Origin: JAEXOD01 sp963667875
GTDB lineage: Bacteria > Bacteroidota > Ignavibacteria > Ignavibacteriales > Melioribacteraceae
DNA: 64,000 nucleotides
Assembly: GCA_963667875.2 (NCBI GenBank)
Contig: CAXXGC010000002.1
Location: 496,001-560,000 of the forward strand
Reading direction: 5' to 3'
A program made the position numbers and the translations under genes. How positions within the stretch are numbered: position 1 is the stretch's first letter; each line of letters opens with the position of its first letter. This document shows positions 38,363-48,117 of the stretch, piece by piece. A model generated the notes under the pieces. The model searched no databases. It was not told the origin of the DNA and saw only the letters and a program-made list of their open reading frames with translations.

Positions 38363-40177
38363 CTACTTTAGATATACCATTTTCTTCAAATCGTTAAATT
38401 TAGGTATTTTTCCTGCACCGGTTACTTCTAATCTATATAAATATATTCCGCTTGTATATCCGCTCATATCTATTTTTGTTTCGTTGTACCCTTTACTTTT
38501 ATTTCCTTCAATTAGTGTTTTAATTAATTCTCCGGTTATTGTATATAATTTAATTCGTACTTCGCCCGGGTCTTTTAAACTGTAACTTATTGTTGTGCTG
38601 GGGTTAAACGGGTTTGGGTAATTTTGATACAATTCATAATCATAATTTTCAGTTATCACGGCTTCTTCATTTTCAGTAATTGTTACATTTACTTCCGTTC
38701 CCGGTCTGCTTTCATTTCCGGCACTGTCAATTGCCGAAACTTTATAATATACTTTTTGGGTTCCTTTATTTAATATATCATAAAATAATGTATCCGTTAA
38801 TATCCCAATTCTTTTTGTGCTGTCAATTATAAAATTTGATGTTGTGTCTTTATACACATAATACATTGCAAAGTCCGCCTCTGTACTTTTGGTCCATGTT
38901 AATTTTACCCGGTTTGAGGTTTGTTCATATACAGCTTTTAGATTTTTTAATGGTTTTGGAGCCAAATCATTGTAAACATATTTTGCCCCCAATGGACCGC
39001 CATACATTCCCATATCACTCCTGGAACCGTCTAAATCCAATATGTTTGGGTCGCCCGCGTCAATAGCCGGCGAAAACTTTTGAAGTTTATAATCATAATC
39101 ACTTCCCAAATCCGCTACAGTATCTTTTACAAACATTGGGTCGGCTATTTTATCATTTAAACCAACATTAATATTTGTATAATTATCCCCCGTAGTATTG
39201 TAAAACATATTATAGTCCGTTTCTTCGGTATTAAAATATGCCGCTATTCCCCTTCCGTTATGCGCCAATATATTATTTTTAATAACATATTTTTTAGGAT
39301 TTTCTACAAAGTTTGAGGTCATTATTGATGAAGAAATACTATTTACTAATGTGTTATTTAAAACAAATGTTGTATCACCTAAATTATTTGCCGAAGTATA
39401 AATATAAATATTATTACCAAAGCCATAAATTAAATTATTACTAATAACAACTTTTCTATTTGAGCATAATTCTAAACCGTAATAATTATTTGGGTCTGGT
39501 TCTGCAAGTATTATATTATTAGATATTGTTATTATTCCTCCCCACTGACCGCTAAAAATACCTGTGGGAAATGAACCTTCAGGTATTGTATGTATAATAT
39601 TATTGTTTATAACAAAAGTGCTCGTATCATAATAAGGACTTAAAATTATCCCTTCGTAAGCATTTTTAATAATTACGTTATTGATATTTCCTTTTTTATC
39701 AATTCTAATACCTTTTAAAGTTGAATCTATTATGCAGTTATCAATTATACAGATACTGCTCTCAAACCATAACGTATAATAATTAACAGATTCTTCTATC
39801 TTTTTTTTCTTAAAAGTAATATTTTTAATTTTGGCTTCAATATTTTTAAAATAACATAATACATATTTATTTATTTTTCCATCAACTCCGGTACCATCTA
39901 ATACGCACTCATCAGAATCAACACCTATTATTGTAATATTTTTATTAGCTATATATAGTGTTTCTCTATATATTCCCCTATCAACATATACTGTATCACC
40001 ACTTAAACAATAATCAAAACATTTTTGCAGGCTGTCGCAGGCAATAGCCCATGATGTATAGGGCGGGGCAGAATTAAGCCCCGCTGTTTTGCTTACATAT
40101 CTAACTTCACAAAACAAACTAATTGAAACAAATTGTATTATTAATAAAATTGTTATATTTTTAATAACTTTTATCAT
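38363..40177 (-). CDS. Secreted right-handed beta-helix protein with T9SS sorting domain
   Basis: 604 aa from ATG 40177, which starts a signal peptide (MIKVIKNITILLIIQFVSIS); the frame upstream to 40276 is not signal-like. The DUF1565-type opening (YVSKTAGLNSAPPYTSWAIA, CLSGDTVYVDRGIYRETL) is followed by about 300 residues of parallel beta-helix coils with asparagine ladders (IVISNN, IDNCIID, KNNILAHNGRG). An FN3-like domain follows at about 420-505 (RVKLTWTKSTEADFAMYYVY), and the C terminus is a sorting domain (YELYQNYPNPFNPSTTISYS ... KKMVYLK). Such helices are often polysaccharide lyases or binding proteins; no catalytic residues can be assigned here. Exported to the surface by T9SS, by inference. 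Confidence 0.85.
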   Translation of the reverse strand: MIKVIKNITILLIIQFVSISLFCEVRYVSKTAGLNSAPPYTSWAIACDSLQKCFDYCLSGDTVYVDRGIYRETLYIANKNITIIGVDSDECVLDGTGVDGKINKYVLCYFKNIEAKIKNITFKKKKIEESVNYYTLWFESSICIIDNCIIDSTLKGIRIDKKGNINNVIIKNAYEGIILSPYYDTSTFVINNNIIHTIPEGSFPTGIFSGQWGGIITISNNIILAEPDPNNYYGLELCSNRKVVISNNLIYGFGNNIYIYTSANNLGDTTFVLNNTLVNSISSSIMTSNFVENPKKYVIKNNILAHNGRGIAAYFNTEETDYNMFYNTTGDNYTNINVGLNDKIADPMFVKDTVADLGSDYDYKLQKFSPAIDAGDPNILDLDGSRSDMGMYGGPLGAKYVYNDLAPKPLKNLKAVYEQTSNRVKLTWTKSTEADFAMYYVYKDTTSNFIIDSTKRIGILTDTLFYDILNKGTQKVYYKVSAIDSAGNESRPGTEVNVTITENEEAVITENYDYELYQNYPNPFNPSTTISYSLKDPGEVRIKLYTITGELIKTLIEGNKSKGYNETKIDMSGYTSGIYLYRLEVTGAGKIPKFNDLKKMVYLK

Positions 40178-40489
40178 AATTTCACTTTTATTTTTTATAA
40201 AATTATAAAAAGCCCTATTATAATTAGGTACTGATAGTTTTAAATTTATATAAATTCCCGCCTGTTTTTCAAACAAACTAATTAATATTTTTATTGCCTA
40301 TCAATAAACTAATAATAAACATTTTAAATTAAAATATCAAAGTATAGGGAAATAAAAAAATAAGGTCAAAAGTGATAGGATTTAAATTTAAGGCATAAAA
40401 TAGGCTTTGAAAATCAAAATTGATCTGGTAAAATATCATTTTATAACAGGCTGTTTTACTAAACTGTAAAACAACCGATTAAATAAAAT
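40178..40489. other. Intergenic region between lysA and the beta-helix gene
   Basis: 312 bp of AT-rich DNA on the minus-strand path from lysA to the beta-helix gene. It holds the lysA terminator (40449-40475) and presumably the promoter of the beta-helix gene. Nothing else recognised. Confidence 0.5.
40449..40475 (-). terminator. Probable terminator after lysA
   Basis: GGCTGTTTTAC (40449-40459) pairs with GTAAAACAACC (40465-40475) with one mismatch, around a 5-base loop. It lies 15 bp after the lysA stop. The tail on the minus strand (TGTTATAAAATG) is only moderately T-rich. Confidence 0.55.
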
Positions 40490-41764
40490 TTATCCGTGTA
40501 ACTCATCAACTATTTTTTCATCAAACAATAAATACTCGTAAGTTTCACGTCCGCGGGTAACAAAATATTTATCACCGTCAACAATTATTTCGGGTGGTTT
40601 TCTTCGGCCATTATAATTTGAAGCCATTACCAATCCGTAAGCACCGGTTGATAAAACAGCAATTCGTTCGTTTTGTTCAAGTTTTTGAATTTCACGGCTT
40701 TTACCTAAAAAATCGCCGCTTTCGCAAACAGGCCCAACAATATCGGCTTCAATCATTTCTTTATTATTATTTTTAACCGGCTGTATATGATGATATGCAT
40801 TATAAATACTTGGCCGTAATAAATCGGTCATGGCAGTATCGGTGATAATAAAATTTTTATTATTATTTGTTTTTGTATATAATACCGTTCCAATTAAAAT
40901 TCCGGCATTGGCTGTTAAATATCTGCCCGGTTCAAAAAATATTTCAACATTCATATCTCTAAAAATTGGTTTTAATGCAGCAGCTAATTTATATGGCGAA
41001 AACGGATGTTCATTTTTATACGGCACACCCATACCGCCGCCAACATCAAAATGGCCAAGGTCAATACCAATTTCGCGTAATTTAACAAATAATTCTTTTA
41101 TTTTTAATACAGCTTCAACATAAGGTTCAATCATTGTAATTTGTGAACCAATATGCATATCAAGTCCGCTTAATTTTATATTTGGCAATTCCGATGCTTT
41201 TTGATATATAGCAACTGCATCGTTATAAGGAATACCAAATTTGTTTTCTTTTAATCCGGTTGAAATATACGGATGTGTTTTTGCATCCACATTGGGATTT
41301 ACACGTATGGCAATAGGAACAATTTTATTTAACTGACCTGCAATTCTATTTATCGATTCAATTTCCTGCCACGATTCGGCTTTAATTAAATGTACACCAT
41401 GTTCAATTCCCATGGTAATTTCTTCATCGGTTTTGCCTACACCTGTTAATAATATCTTTTCCGGCGGAAAACCAACTTTTAACGCTCTATAAAATTCTCC
41501 GGCGGAATTAACGTCACACCCGCTGCCAAGGTCAGAAAATATTTTCATAACATTTAAATTGGAATTGGACTTGCACGCATAAAATATTGTTGAGTTTACA
41601 TCTCTAAAAGCATCCGCAAATGTTTTATAACTATCCATAAATGCTTTTTTGCTATAAATATAAGCCGGAGTACCTGTTTTATCAATAATATCGTTTACTT
41701 TAACATCTTCACAATACAATTCATTGTTAATATAATAAAAATAATCCGTTTCAATTAAGCTCAT
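40490..41764 (-). CDS. lysA: Diaminopimelate decarboxylase
   Basis: 424 aa, normal length. PLP-dependent fold III decarboxylase that converts meso-diaminopimelate to L-lysine, the last step of lysine synthesis. The PLP lysine is Lys65 in FYACKSNSNLNVMK; HIGSQI and the glycine-rich VGGGMGVPY bind cofactor phosphate; GPVCESGDFLGKSR carries the active-site Cys-Glu-Ser from the partner subunit; the C-terminal Tyr motif is SNYNGRRKPPEIIVDG. GAGG lies 7 bp before the ATG. A single gene with no other lysine genes nearby. Two palindromes lie about 205-255 bp upstream (41970-42019). Confidence 0.96.
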   Translation of the reverse strand: MSLIETDYFYYINNELYCEDVKVNDIIDKTGTPAYIYSKKAFMDSYKTFADAFRDVNSTIFYACKSNSNLNVMKIFSDLGSGCDVNSAGEFYRALKVGFPPEKILLTGVGKTDEEITMGIEHGVHLIKAESWQEIESINRIAGQLNKIVPIAIRVNPNVDAKTHPYISTGLKENKFGIPYNDAVAIYQKASELPNIKLSGLDMHIGSQITMIEPYVEAVLKIKELFVKLREIGIDLGHFDVGGGMGVPYKNEHPFSPYKLAAALKPIFRDMNVEIFFEPGRYLTANAGILIGTVLYTKTNNNKNFIITDTAMTDLLRPSIYNAYHHIQPVKNNNKEMIEADIVGPVCESGDFLGKSREIQKLEQNERIAVLSTGAYGLVMASNYNGRRKPPEIIVDGDKYFVTRGRETYEYLLFDEKIVDELHG

Positions 41765-41969
41765 AATAATTCCTCGTTTTACATAATTATATATTAATGT
41801 AATAGGTTTTACTGCGTAAAAAGTTCAATTTTAATTGTTTTAAAATTAAAGCTAAATAAAAGTAATATTTTTGCTAATTTCAAGGTTAATTAATTGATAA
41901 AAGCAAAAATTGCATAAAAAGTTATTTATTTACATAATTATTCATTTTGCGGGATATAACAAGTGGGGA

Positions 41970-41988
41970 TATACGATACCATCGTATA
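41970..41988. promoter_or_regulatory. Palindrome TATACGAT-ACC-ATCGTATA
   Basis: Perfect 8-bp arms around a 3-bp centre. A second, shorter palindrome with the same arms lies 33 bp away centre to centre (three helical turns). Operator-like pair in the gap between the ATP-grasp gene and lysA. Confidence 0.6.
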
Positions 41989-42004
41989 GTTTTAAGCAAA
42001 AGTG

Positions 42005-42019
42005 TACGATACTATCGTA
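42005..42019. promoter_or_regulatory. Palindrome TACGAT-ACT-ATCGTA
   Basis: Perfect 6-bp arms, same core ACGATACxATCGT as the element at 41970. Lies 38 bp past the stop of the ATP-grasp gene. Confidence 0.6.
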
Positions 42020-42056
42020 TATTTCTAATATAACAATCAAAAGAATACAACCTGCG

Positions 42057-43268
42057 TTATTTCTCTTCGTCCATTTTTACCTCCTCCATTGGATAAGAAG
42101 CAAAAAAATCGATGTAAAACTTTTTAGTGTATTCTTTCATAAGTTCGCTGATTCGGTTATAATTTTCCGAAACAACAATTAATCCGGCATTATTTTTTTG
42201 GTCAAGTTTCCAAACTATTTCAGGGGCATCATATTCATCAAGATTAGGCCATTCCTGGTTGGTAACGGATAAAAGTAAACCTGCATAATTATTTTCAATA
42301 GGCGGAAGCGAATAAAATTTATTTCCCCGTACAATTAATTTTGCCCACTCCAGCCATAAGTTTATTCCGCTTGCCGCAAATATTAAATCGCTTATATAAG
42401 CTTCTGCTATATGGGGTAATACCTCCAGCAAATAAAATCTTCCATCCAAATCGGCTTTAATAAATTTTAAATGTGCAACTCCGGTTTTTAACTTTATTGA
42501 ATTTAACACTTGTTTATTTAACAAAAGTAATGTCTGTTCATCAACGGTTCCTTTTAACATTGTCCTTGTGGAAAAAACTCTTCCCTGGTGCGGAGTTTCA
42601 ATAGATGAAGGCCCGTATTGACTTACAAGTGCAAATTCAATCTTCCCGTTCCTTAATAACGAATCCACGTGGTAAATTGACCCTGCAACAAACTGTTCGA
42701 TAATGTAATACGAAAGATGATCACCTAATCTGTTTACAACTTCCCATAATTCGTCAACATTAAAAACCTTTTTTATATTACAAACCGTATTTTTATAACG
42801 TGGTTTAATAACATAAGGAAATGAAACCTCTTTAGAAAAAGTTTCAATTTTGGCATAATTTAACGCATGAATAAAAGGAGGAATTAAAATTCCTATTGAA
42901 TCGAAGTGAATTCGTTGAACAAGTTTATCATTAAATTTGCTGTTAAATGAACCCGGAAATTGAAAATGTTCGTTCAGTTGTTCAACTTTTTCAATATCAC
43001 ATTCATTAAGCGGTATTATTGTATCTATGTTTTCCGTTCGTGCCAAATAACCAACAGCGTAAATTACATCCTGCATATTCCATTGGTTATCAACATCGGG
43101 AATATAAAAAATTTCGTCTATACTTTCTCGAGGCCAGTCGGCATTCTCCAAACTTTGGGAAGTTATTAATATTACGCGGCAGCCCTCATTTTTACATTGG
43201 CGTATAAATTCTACGCCTTTTTCAAAACTTGCAATACAAAGTACCGTTAATGGATTTTGCGTTACCAT
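42057..43268 (-). CDS. ATP-grasp ligase of unknown substrate
   Basis: 403 aa. The N-terminal pre-ATP-grasp fold (TVLCIASFEKGVEFIRQCKN) and a central ATP-grasp domain (about 115-310) are visible: FPYVIKPRYKN places the first ATP-binding lysine, YYIIEQFVAGSIYHVDSLL the hinge and second strand, and FYLLEVLPHIAEAY the metal-binding acidic residue. The layout resembles carbamoyl-phosphate synthase-type ATP-grasp enzymes of the kind that ligate carboxylates to amines, for example peptide or cofactor synthesis. Substrate not predictable. It stands between fbp and lysA on the same strand with gaps of 98 and 292 bp, so it is not tightly coupled to either. Confidence 0.8.
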   Translation of the reverse strand: MVTQNPLTVLCIASFEKGVEFIRQCKNEGCRVILITSQSLENADWPRESIDEIFYIPDVDNQWNMQDVIYAVGYLARTENIDTIIPLNECDIEKVEQLNEHFQFPGSFNSKFNDKLVQRIHFDSIGILIPPFIHALNYAKIETFSKEVSFPYVIKPRYKNTVCNIKKVFNVDELWEVVNRLGDHLSYYIIEQFVAGSIYHVDSLLRNGKIEFALVSQYGPSSIETPHQGRVFSTRTMLKGTVDEQTLLLLNKQVLNSIKLKTGVAHLKFIKADLDGRFYLLEVLPHIAEAYISDLIFAASGINLWLEWAKLIVRGNKFYSLPPIENNYAGLLLSVTNQEWPNLDEYDAPEIVWKLDQKNNAGLIVVSENYNRISELMKEYTKKFYIDFFASYPMEEVKMDEEK

Positions 43269-43366
43269 ATTACACCCCTGTATTTGTTTTGAGTAATTTA
43301 ATCAAATAGAGGGGTAAATAGCAAGGACTTTATAAAATATTTATCCATAAGATATATTAAGTGTTT

Positions 43367-44374
43367 TTACCCTTCTGCCAAATATTTTTCGGCTAATTTT
43401 ACATCGTTTTCACTTCCAATATAAAGAGGACATCTTTGATGCAGCGAAGTAGGTGCAATTTCCAATATCCTGTTTTTACCATCTGTTGCACGTCCGCCTG
43501 CTGCTTCCACAATAAATGCCATAGGATTACACTCATACATCAAACGTAATTTACCATTTGGGAATCTTGAATCGGCAGGATATATAAAAATACCACCGTA
43601 TAACAAATTTCTATGTATATCCGCAACCAACGAACCTATATATCTTCCCGAATAAGGTAATTCTCCTCTGTCATCAGCATCCTGCAAATATTTTATATAT
43701 TTTTTTAAACCCGGGTGCCAATATTTATAATAACCTTCGTTAGTACTGTAAATTTTACCTGCTTTGGGTGTTACAATATTAGGATGTGAAAGTAAAAACT
43801 CGCCAATACCAATATCTAAAGTAAATCCAAAAACTCCCTCACCTGTAGTATAAACCAAAAGAGTTGATGAGCCGTATAATACATATCCGGCAGCTACTTG
43901 TTGTAATCCTGGCTGAATTACATCGGCCATTGTTCCCGGTTCGCCATCGTTTGATACTCGTTTATAAATAGAAAATATTGTTCCAATACTTACATTTGCG
44001 TCAATGTTTGAAGAACCATCCAGCGGATCAAACAATAAAACATATTTACCAATTTCGTAATGTTTTGGAATATGTATTATCCCTTCTTCTTCTTCACTTG
44101 CCATAATACAAAGATGACCGCCATATTCCATAACCTTTACCAGAATTTCATGCGAATATATATCCAGTTTTTTTACTCTTTCACCATGTACGTTAGTATC
44201 ATTTGTAAATCCCAATATATCTACTAATCCCGCCTTGTTTATTTCAAACGAAATTATTTTTGCCGCAAGAGCTATAGTTGAAAGTATTCCGCTGAATTCA
44301 CCCGTTGCTTCGGGATGTTTTTTTTCACCTTCTAAAATGTGTCTTTCAATAGTCATAAATTTAATTTTTGGCAT
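43367..44374 (-). CDS. fbp: Fructose-1,6-bisphosphatase, class I
   Basis: 335 aa, normal length. Gluconeogenic enzyme hydrolysing fructose-1,6-bisphosphate to fructose-6-phosphate. Metal-binding acids are in ASEEEEG (about 92-98) and LFDPLDGSSNID (Asp116, Asp119), the class I signature; the substrate loop is GKLRLMYECNPMAFIVEAAG. An AAGGAG ribosome site lies 7 bp before the ATG. It starts 12 bp after the stop of the ABC exporter pair, so it is probably read from the same message, though the functions are unrelated. Confidence 0.96.
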   Translation of the reverse strand: MPKIKFMTIERHILEGEKKHPEATGEFSGILSTIALAAKIISFEINKAGLVDILGFTNDTNVHGERVKKLDIYSHEILVKVMEYGGHLCIMASEEEEGIIHIPKHYEIGKYVLLFDPLDGSSNIDANVSIGTIFSIYKRVSNDGEPGTMADVIQPGLQQVAAGYVLYGSSTLLVYTTGEGVFGFTLDIGIGEFLLSHPNIVTPKAGKIYSTNEGYYKYWHPGLKKYIKYLQDADDRGELPYSGRYIGSLVADIHRNLLYGGIFIYPADSRFPNGKLRLMYECNPMAFIVEAAGGRATDGKNRILEIAPTSLHQRCPLYIGSENDVKLAEKYLAEG

Positions 44375-44386
44375 ATTTTACTCCTT

Positions 44387-46174
44387 TTAAGCAGATTTTG
44401 AAACTTCCTGATCTTTATATTGAAGTTGATATAACTTATAATAAATTCCGCGTTTGGCTAATAACTCCTGATGATTGCCTATTTCGCGTATAACTCCCTT
44501 ATGCATAACAATAATTTTATCGGCATTTTGTATTGTCGAAAGCCTATGCGCAATTACAATAGATGTTCTGTTAACAAGTAATTTTTGAATTGCGTTTTGA
44601 ATCAAAATTTCCGTTTCCGTATCAACACTTGAAGTTGCTTCATCCAATATTAATATTTTAGGATTGTAGGCAAGTGCGCGTGCAAACGAAATTAACTGCT
44701 TTTGGCCCACACTCATTGTTGAACCTTTTTCTTTTACCTCTTCGTTATAACCATTAGGCAGATTGTTTATAAATTTATCGGCACCAACTGTTTGTGCGGC
44801 TTCTTTTATCGTTTCTATTGAAATTGATTCATCATTTAAATTTATATTACTTAAAATAGTACCCGAAAATAAAAATACATCCTGCAAAACTATTGATATA
44901 TATTTGCGCAAAACTCTTTTATCCAGCTGACGAATATCAACACCATCAAGTTTTATTGTACCTTCGTTAATATCATAAAATCGGGTAAGAATATTAATTA
45001 TACTTGTTTTTCCGGCACCGGTTGCTCCAACAATAGCAACAGTCTGCCCCGGTTCTATTTTAAAATTAATATTTCTTAAAACGTATTCATTTGGGTTATA
45101 TGCAAATGATACATTTTCAAATTCAATTTGTCCTTCAACTTCTTTTAACTCAACCGGATTATCGGGATTTTTAATAAAAGTTTCATCATCAAAAAGTGTA
45201 AATATTCTTTCCGATGAAGCCATAGCCGTCTGCAATACGTTATATTGTTCCGATAAATCCCTAATAGGTCTAAAAAACATTTCTATATATTGAATAAAAG
45301 CAAATAAAACACCTATTGAAATTTTATTTTGTATAACCGAAGCACCTCCGTACCAAATTATAAGTGTTATAGCCAAAGAACTTAAAAAATCCACAACCGG
45401 AAAAAAAACGGCGTAATAAAAAATCGATCTGTTATTTGCCTGTTTATGATCTTCGTTAATACCTGTAAAACTTTTAAAAGCAAATTTTTCTTTTCCAAAT
45501 ATTTGAACCACATTCATTCCTGAAATATGTTCCTGCATAAAGGTGTTTAAACGGGCTAAATGAAATCGTACATCCCTATAAGCAACACGTACTTTTTTAC
45601 GGAAAACTGTTGTAGCTAAAATAACTAAAGGAAGTACTGTTAATGAAATTAATGATAAATCCCAAGCCATAAAAAACATAAACCATAAAATCCATATTAT
45701 AGTAAAGATATTACTAAAAACAGATACTATGCCCGATGAAAACAACTCATTCAGCGATTCAACGTCATTGGTTATCCGCGTAACAATTCTTCCAATTGGA
45801 GTTTTATCAAAAAACCTCAACGCCAGTTTTTGCACATGTTCAAAAAGTTTTACTCTTATATCAAATATTACTTTTTGCCCCATCAACTGAGTGTAATAAG
45901 TAAGATAATATTGAACTAATGACTGTAAAACCAGCGAGGTAATTAAAGCCAAAGTAATATACAATAACGAATCGTAATCCTTTTTAACCAAACTGTAATC
46001 AACAGCTATTTTAGTCAAATACGGACGTACAGGTCCTAATCCTGCCACTGCAATACTTAAAAGCACACCCCATATAACATATTTTTTATAAGGTATAACA
46101 TATTTAAGCAGTCTTTTCATTAAATGCTTGTCGTATGCTTTACCTAATATTTCATCATCTTTTTCGTTAGCCAT
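44387..46174 (-). CDS. ABC exporter half-transporter, catalytic-type subunit
   Basis: 595 aa: six membrane helices (about 30-320), then a nucleotide-binding domain. Walker A is about residues 380-390 (AIVGATGAGKTS), Walker B and catalytic Glu are intact (ILILDEATSSVD), and the switch His is present (IVIAHRLST). The signature motif is degenerate, MSVGQ in place of LSGGQ. This is the pattern of the BmrD/TM288-type member of heterodimeric multidrug-lipid exporters, and the gene next door supplies the matching partner (5 bp away). Inner membrane; substrate unknown, could be lipids or drugs. Confidence 0.92.
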   Translation of the reverse strand: MANEKDDEILGKAYDKHLMKRLLKYVIPYKKYVIWGVLLSIAVAGLGPVRPYLTKIAVDYSLVKKDYDSLLYITLALITSLVLQSLVQYYLTYYTQLMGQKVIFDIRVKLFEHVQKLALRFFDKTPIGRIVTRITNDVESLNELFSSGIVSVFSNIFTIIWILWFMFFMAWDLSLISLTVLPLVILATTVFRKKVRVAYRDVRFHLARLNTFMQEHISGMNVVQIFGKEKFAFKSFTGINEDHKQANNRSIFYYAVFFPVVDFLSSLAITLIIWYGGASVIQNKISIGVLFAFIQYIEMFFRPIRDLSEQYNVLQTAMASSERIFTLFDDETFIKNPDNPVELKEVEGQIEFENVSFAYNPNEYVLRNINFKIEPGQTVAIVGATGAGKTSIINILTRFYDINEGTIKLDGVDIRQLDKRVLRKYISIVLQDVFLFSGTILSNINLNDESISIETIKEAAQTVGADKFINNLPNGYNEEVKEKGSTMSVGQKQLISFARALAYNPKILILDEATSSVDTETEILIQNAIQKLLVNRTSIVIAHRLSTIQNADKIIVMHKGVIREIGNHQELLAKRGIYYKLYQLQYKDQEVSKSA

Positions 46175-46179
46175 AAACT

Positions 46180-47928
46180 TTAATTTATTTCCTTTAATTC
46201 TTTTTCCAGCAATTGTTTTTGGTTCATGGAAGCATAAATTCCATTTAATTCCACTAATTGGTCATGTGTTCCCTGTTCGGTTATTTTCCCATTATCAATT
46301 ACAAATATTACATCACTATTTTTAACTGTGGAAATTCTATGACTTATTATTATACTGGTTCTGTTTTGCATAAATTCTTTTAATTTTATTAATATTTCTT
46401 CTTCTGTGTTAGTATCAACAGCGGAAAACGAATCATCCAAAATTAAAATTGAAGGGTCAATTGCCAAAGCACGCGCTAAAGATGTGCGTTGTTTTTGACC
46501 GCCGGATAAAGTAATTCCTTTTTCACCAAGTATTGTTTCGTATTTATTAGGGAACGAATTTATATCCTTATCCAACGCCGAAATATTGGTTACCAGGTTT
46601 AGTCTATTAGTATCTTTATCCTTTAATCCGAATAATATGTTGTTTTCCAATGTATCCGAAAACAAAAATGTTTCCTGAGGCACCATTCCAATATTTTTGC
46701 GTAATATATTAAGAGGTATTGATTTAACATTGTTTCCGTCAATTAATATTTCACCTTCAAAAACATCGTATAAACGAGGAATTAAATTAACAAGGGTTGA
46801 TTTCCCTTCACCCGTATTGCCTACAAACGCAACCGTTGAACCGGCTTTAATTTTAATATTAATATCTTTAAGAACATAAGGAAGGGTTTCCCTATATCTA
46901 AAAGAAACATTTTTAAATTCAATTTCACCTGTTATATTTTTAATTGCATCCTGTGTTGAAGCGGAATCTTTAATTTCAACGTCTTCTTTCATCATACGGT
47001 TTAATCTTTCCATACTTGCGGCGGCCTGCTGCGCAATATTCATAACCCAGCCAAATGCAATGGTAGGCCAAATTAACATACCAAGGAATACCATAAATGC
47101 CGAAAGTTCACCAAGTGTAAGTTTGCCTTCAATAACCATCATACCGCCAATCCACGTTACAATAATTACTGACAAACCCGTAATTAAATAAAGAATTGGC
47201 TGAAATAAAGCCTGTATTTTGATTTTATCCATATTTCTATCAAGATACACTTTATTTAGCTTTATAAACGAATCCATTTCCCCTTCTTCGCGAACATAAG
47301 ATTTAATTACTCTTATTCCCGAAAATGTTTCCTGCGTTTTAGTGGTTAATTCCGAAAATTTTTCCTGAATTAATGTAAATTTTTTATAAATCTTTTTGCT
47401 AACCCAATAAACCAGATATGATAATATAGGTAGTGGTAATAAGGAATAAAAAGTTAAAATGGGACTTAAGGATAAAATAATAAACAATATTATAATAAAC
47501 CTAAATGCCGTATCAATAAAATACATAACAGCAGGACCTACAAACATACGTACCGAATTCATATCGTTTGTGGCGTGTGCCATAATATCGCCGGTGGTAT
47601 GATTTTGAAAATACCGTAAAGATAGTTTTTGGATATGCACCCAAAAATCCTGCCGTAAATCAAATTCAATATCCCGCGAAACAACAATAATTGTCTGCCG
47701 TATTAAATAACGGAATAATCCGCTTATTATACTAACAATTACTATTAACAAAGCATAATAAGTTATGGTATCATAGTTTATGCTTCCCTTTAAGCTGTCA
47801 ATTGCGTCTTTTAAAAATATTGGTATATAAATGGAAGTAATATTAGATATTAAAATAAACAGAATACCAAATCCTATTTTAAATTTATATCTTTTGAAAT
47901 ACTTTACTAAAGTGAAAAGGCTTTTCAT
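46180..47928 (-). CDS. ABC exporter half-transporter, degenerate-Walker B subunit
   Basis: 582 aa: six membrane helices (about 15-300), then a nucleotide-binding domain with Walker A about residue 370 (AFVGNTGEGKST), a canonical signature (LSGGQKQR) and Walker B ILILDDSFSAVD, in which the catalytic Glu is Asp. The H-loop is intact (IIISHRIST). Together with the downstream partner, the Asp and the degenerate MSVGQ fall in the same composite ATP site, leaving the other site fully canonical, as in BmrCD and TM287/288. First gene of the exporter-fbp operon; promoter presumably in the repeat-rich DNA at 47929-48100. Confidence 0.92.
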   Translation of the reverse strand: MKSLFTLVKYFKRYKFKIGFGILFILISNITSIYIPIFLKDAIDSLKGSINYDTITYYALLIVIVSIISGLFRYLIRQTIIVVSRDIEFDLRQDFWVHIQKLSLRYFQNHTTGDIMAHATNDMNSVRMFVGPAVMYFIDTAFRFIIILFIILSLSPILTFYSLLPLPILSYLVYWVSKKIYKKFTLIQEKFSELTTKTQETFSGIRVIKSYVREEGEMDSFIKLNKVYLDRNMDKIKIQALFQPILYLITGLSVIIVTWIGGMMVIEGKLTLGELSAFMVFLGMLIWPTIAFGWVMNIAQQAAASMERLNRMMKEDVEIKDSASTQDAIKNITGEIEFKNVSFRYRETLPYVLKDINIKIKAGSTVAFVGNTGEGKSTLVNLIPRLYDVFEGEILIDGNNVKSIPLNILRKNIGMVPQETFLFSDTLENNILFGLKDKDTNRLNLVTNISALDKDINSFPNKYETILGEKGITLSGGQKQRTSLARALAIDPSILILDDSFSAVDTNTEEEILIKLKEFMQNRTSIIISHRISTVKNSDVIFVIDNGKITEQGTHDQLVELNGIYASMNQKQLLEKELKEIN

Positions 47929-48117
47929 TAATTTTTGTCAATAATTTTCTGTAAAAATTTAAGTACAAATATAAACAAATAGCAAATTATAATGGTTCTA
48001 ATGTTGGTATAAATTTGGATATTTATTTTTGACCCACAGTAATGGAAATCCCGTATTTAATTTTTGGGGTAATTTGGGGTATTAATAATCTGTTTTTCCG
48101 CCATAAGCAAACAATCA

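Noticed and set aside
38131..38397. Possible 88-codon gene on the plus strand
   Set aside because: No recognisable domain, poor start context, and its 3' end is antisense to the beta-helix gene.
41765..42056. Lysine riboswitch upstream of lysA
   Set aside because: Region is too short and AT-rich, with none of the conserved L-box helices seen; only two palindromes are present.
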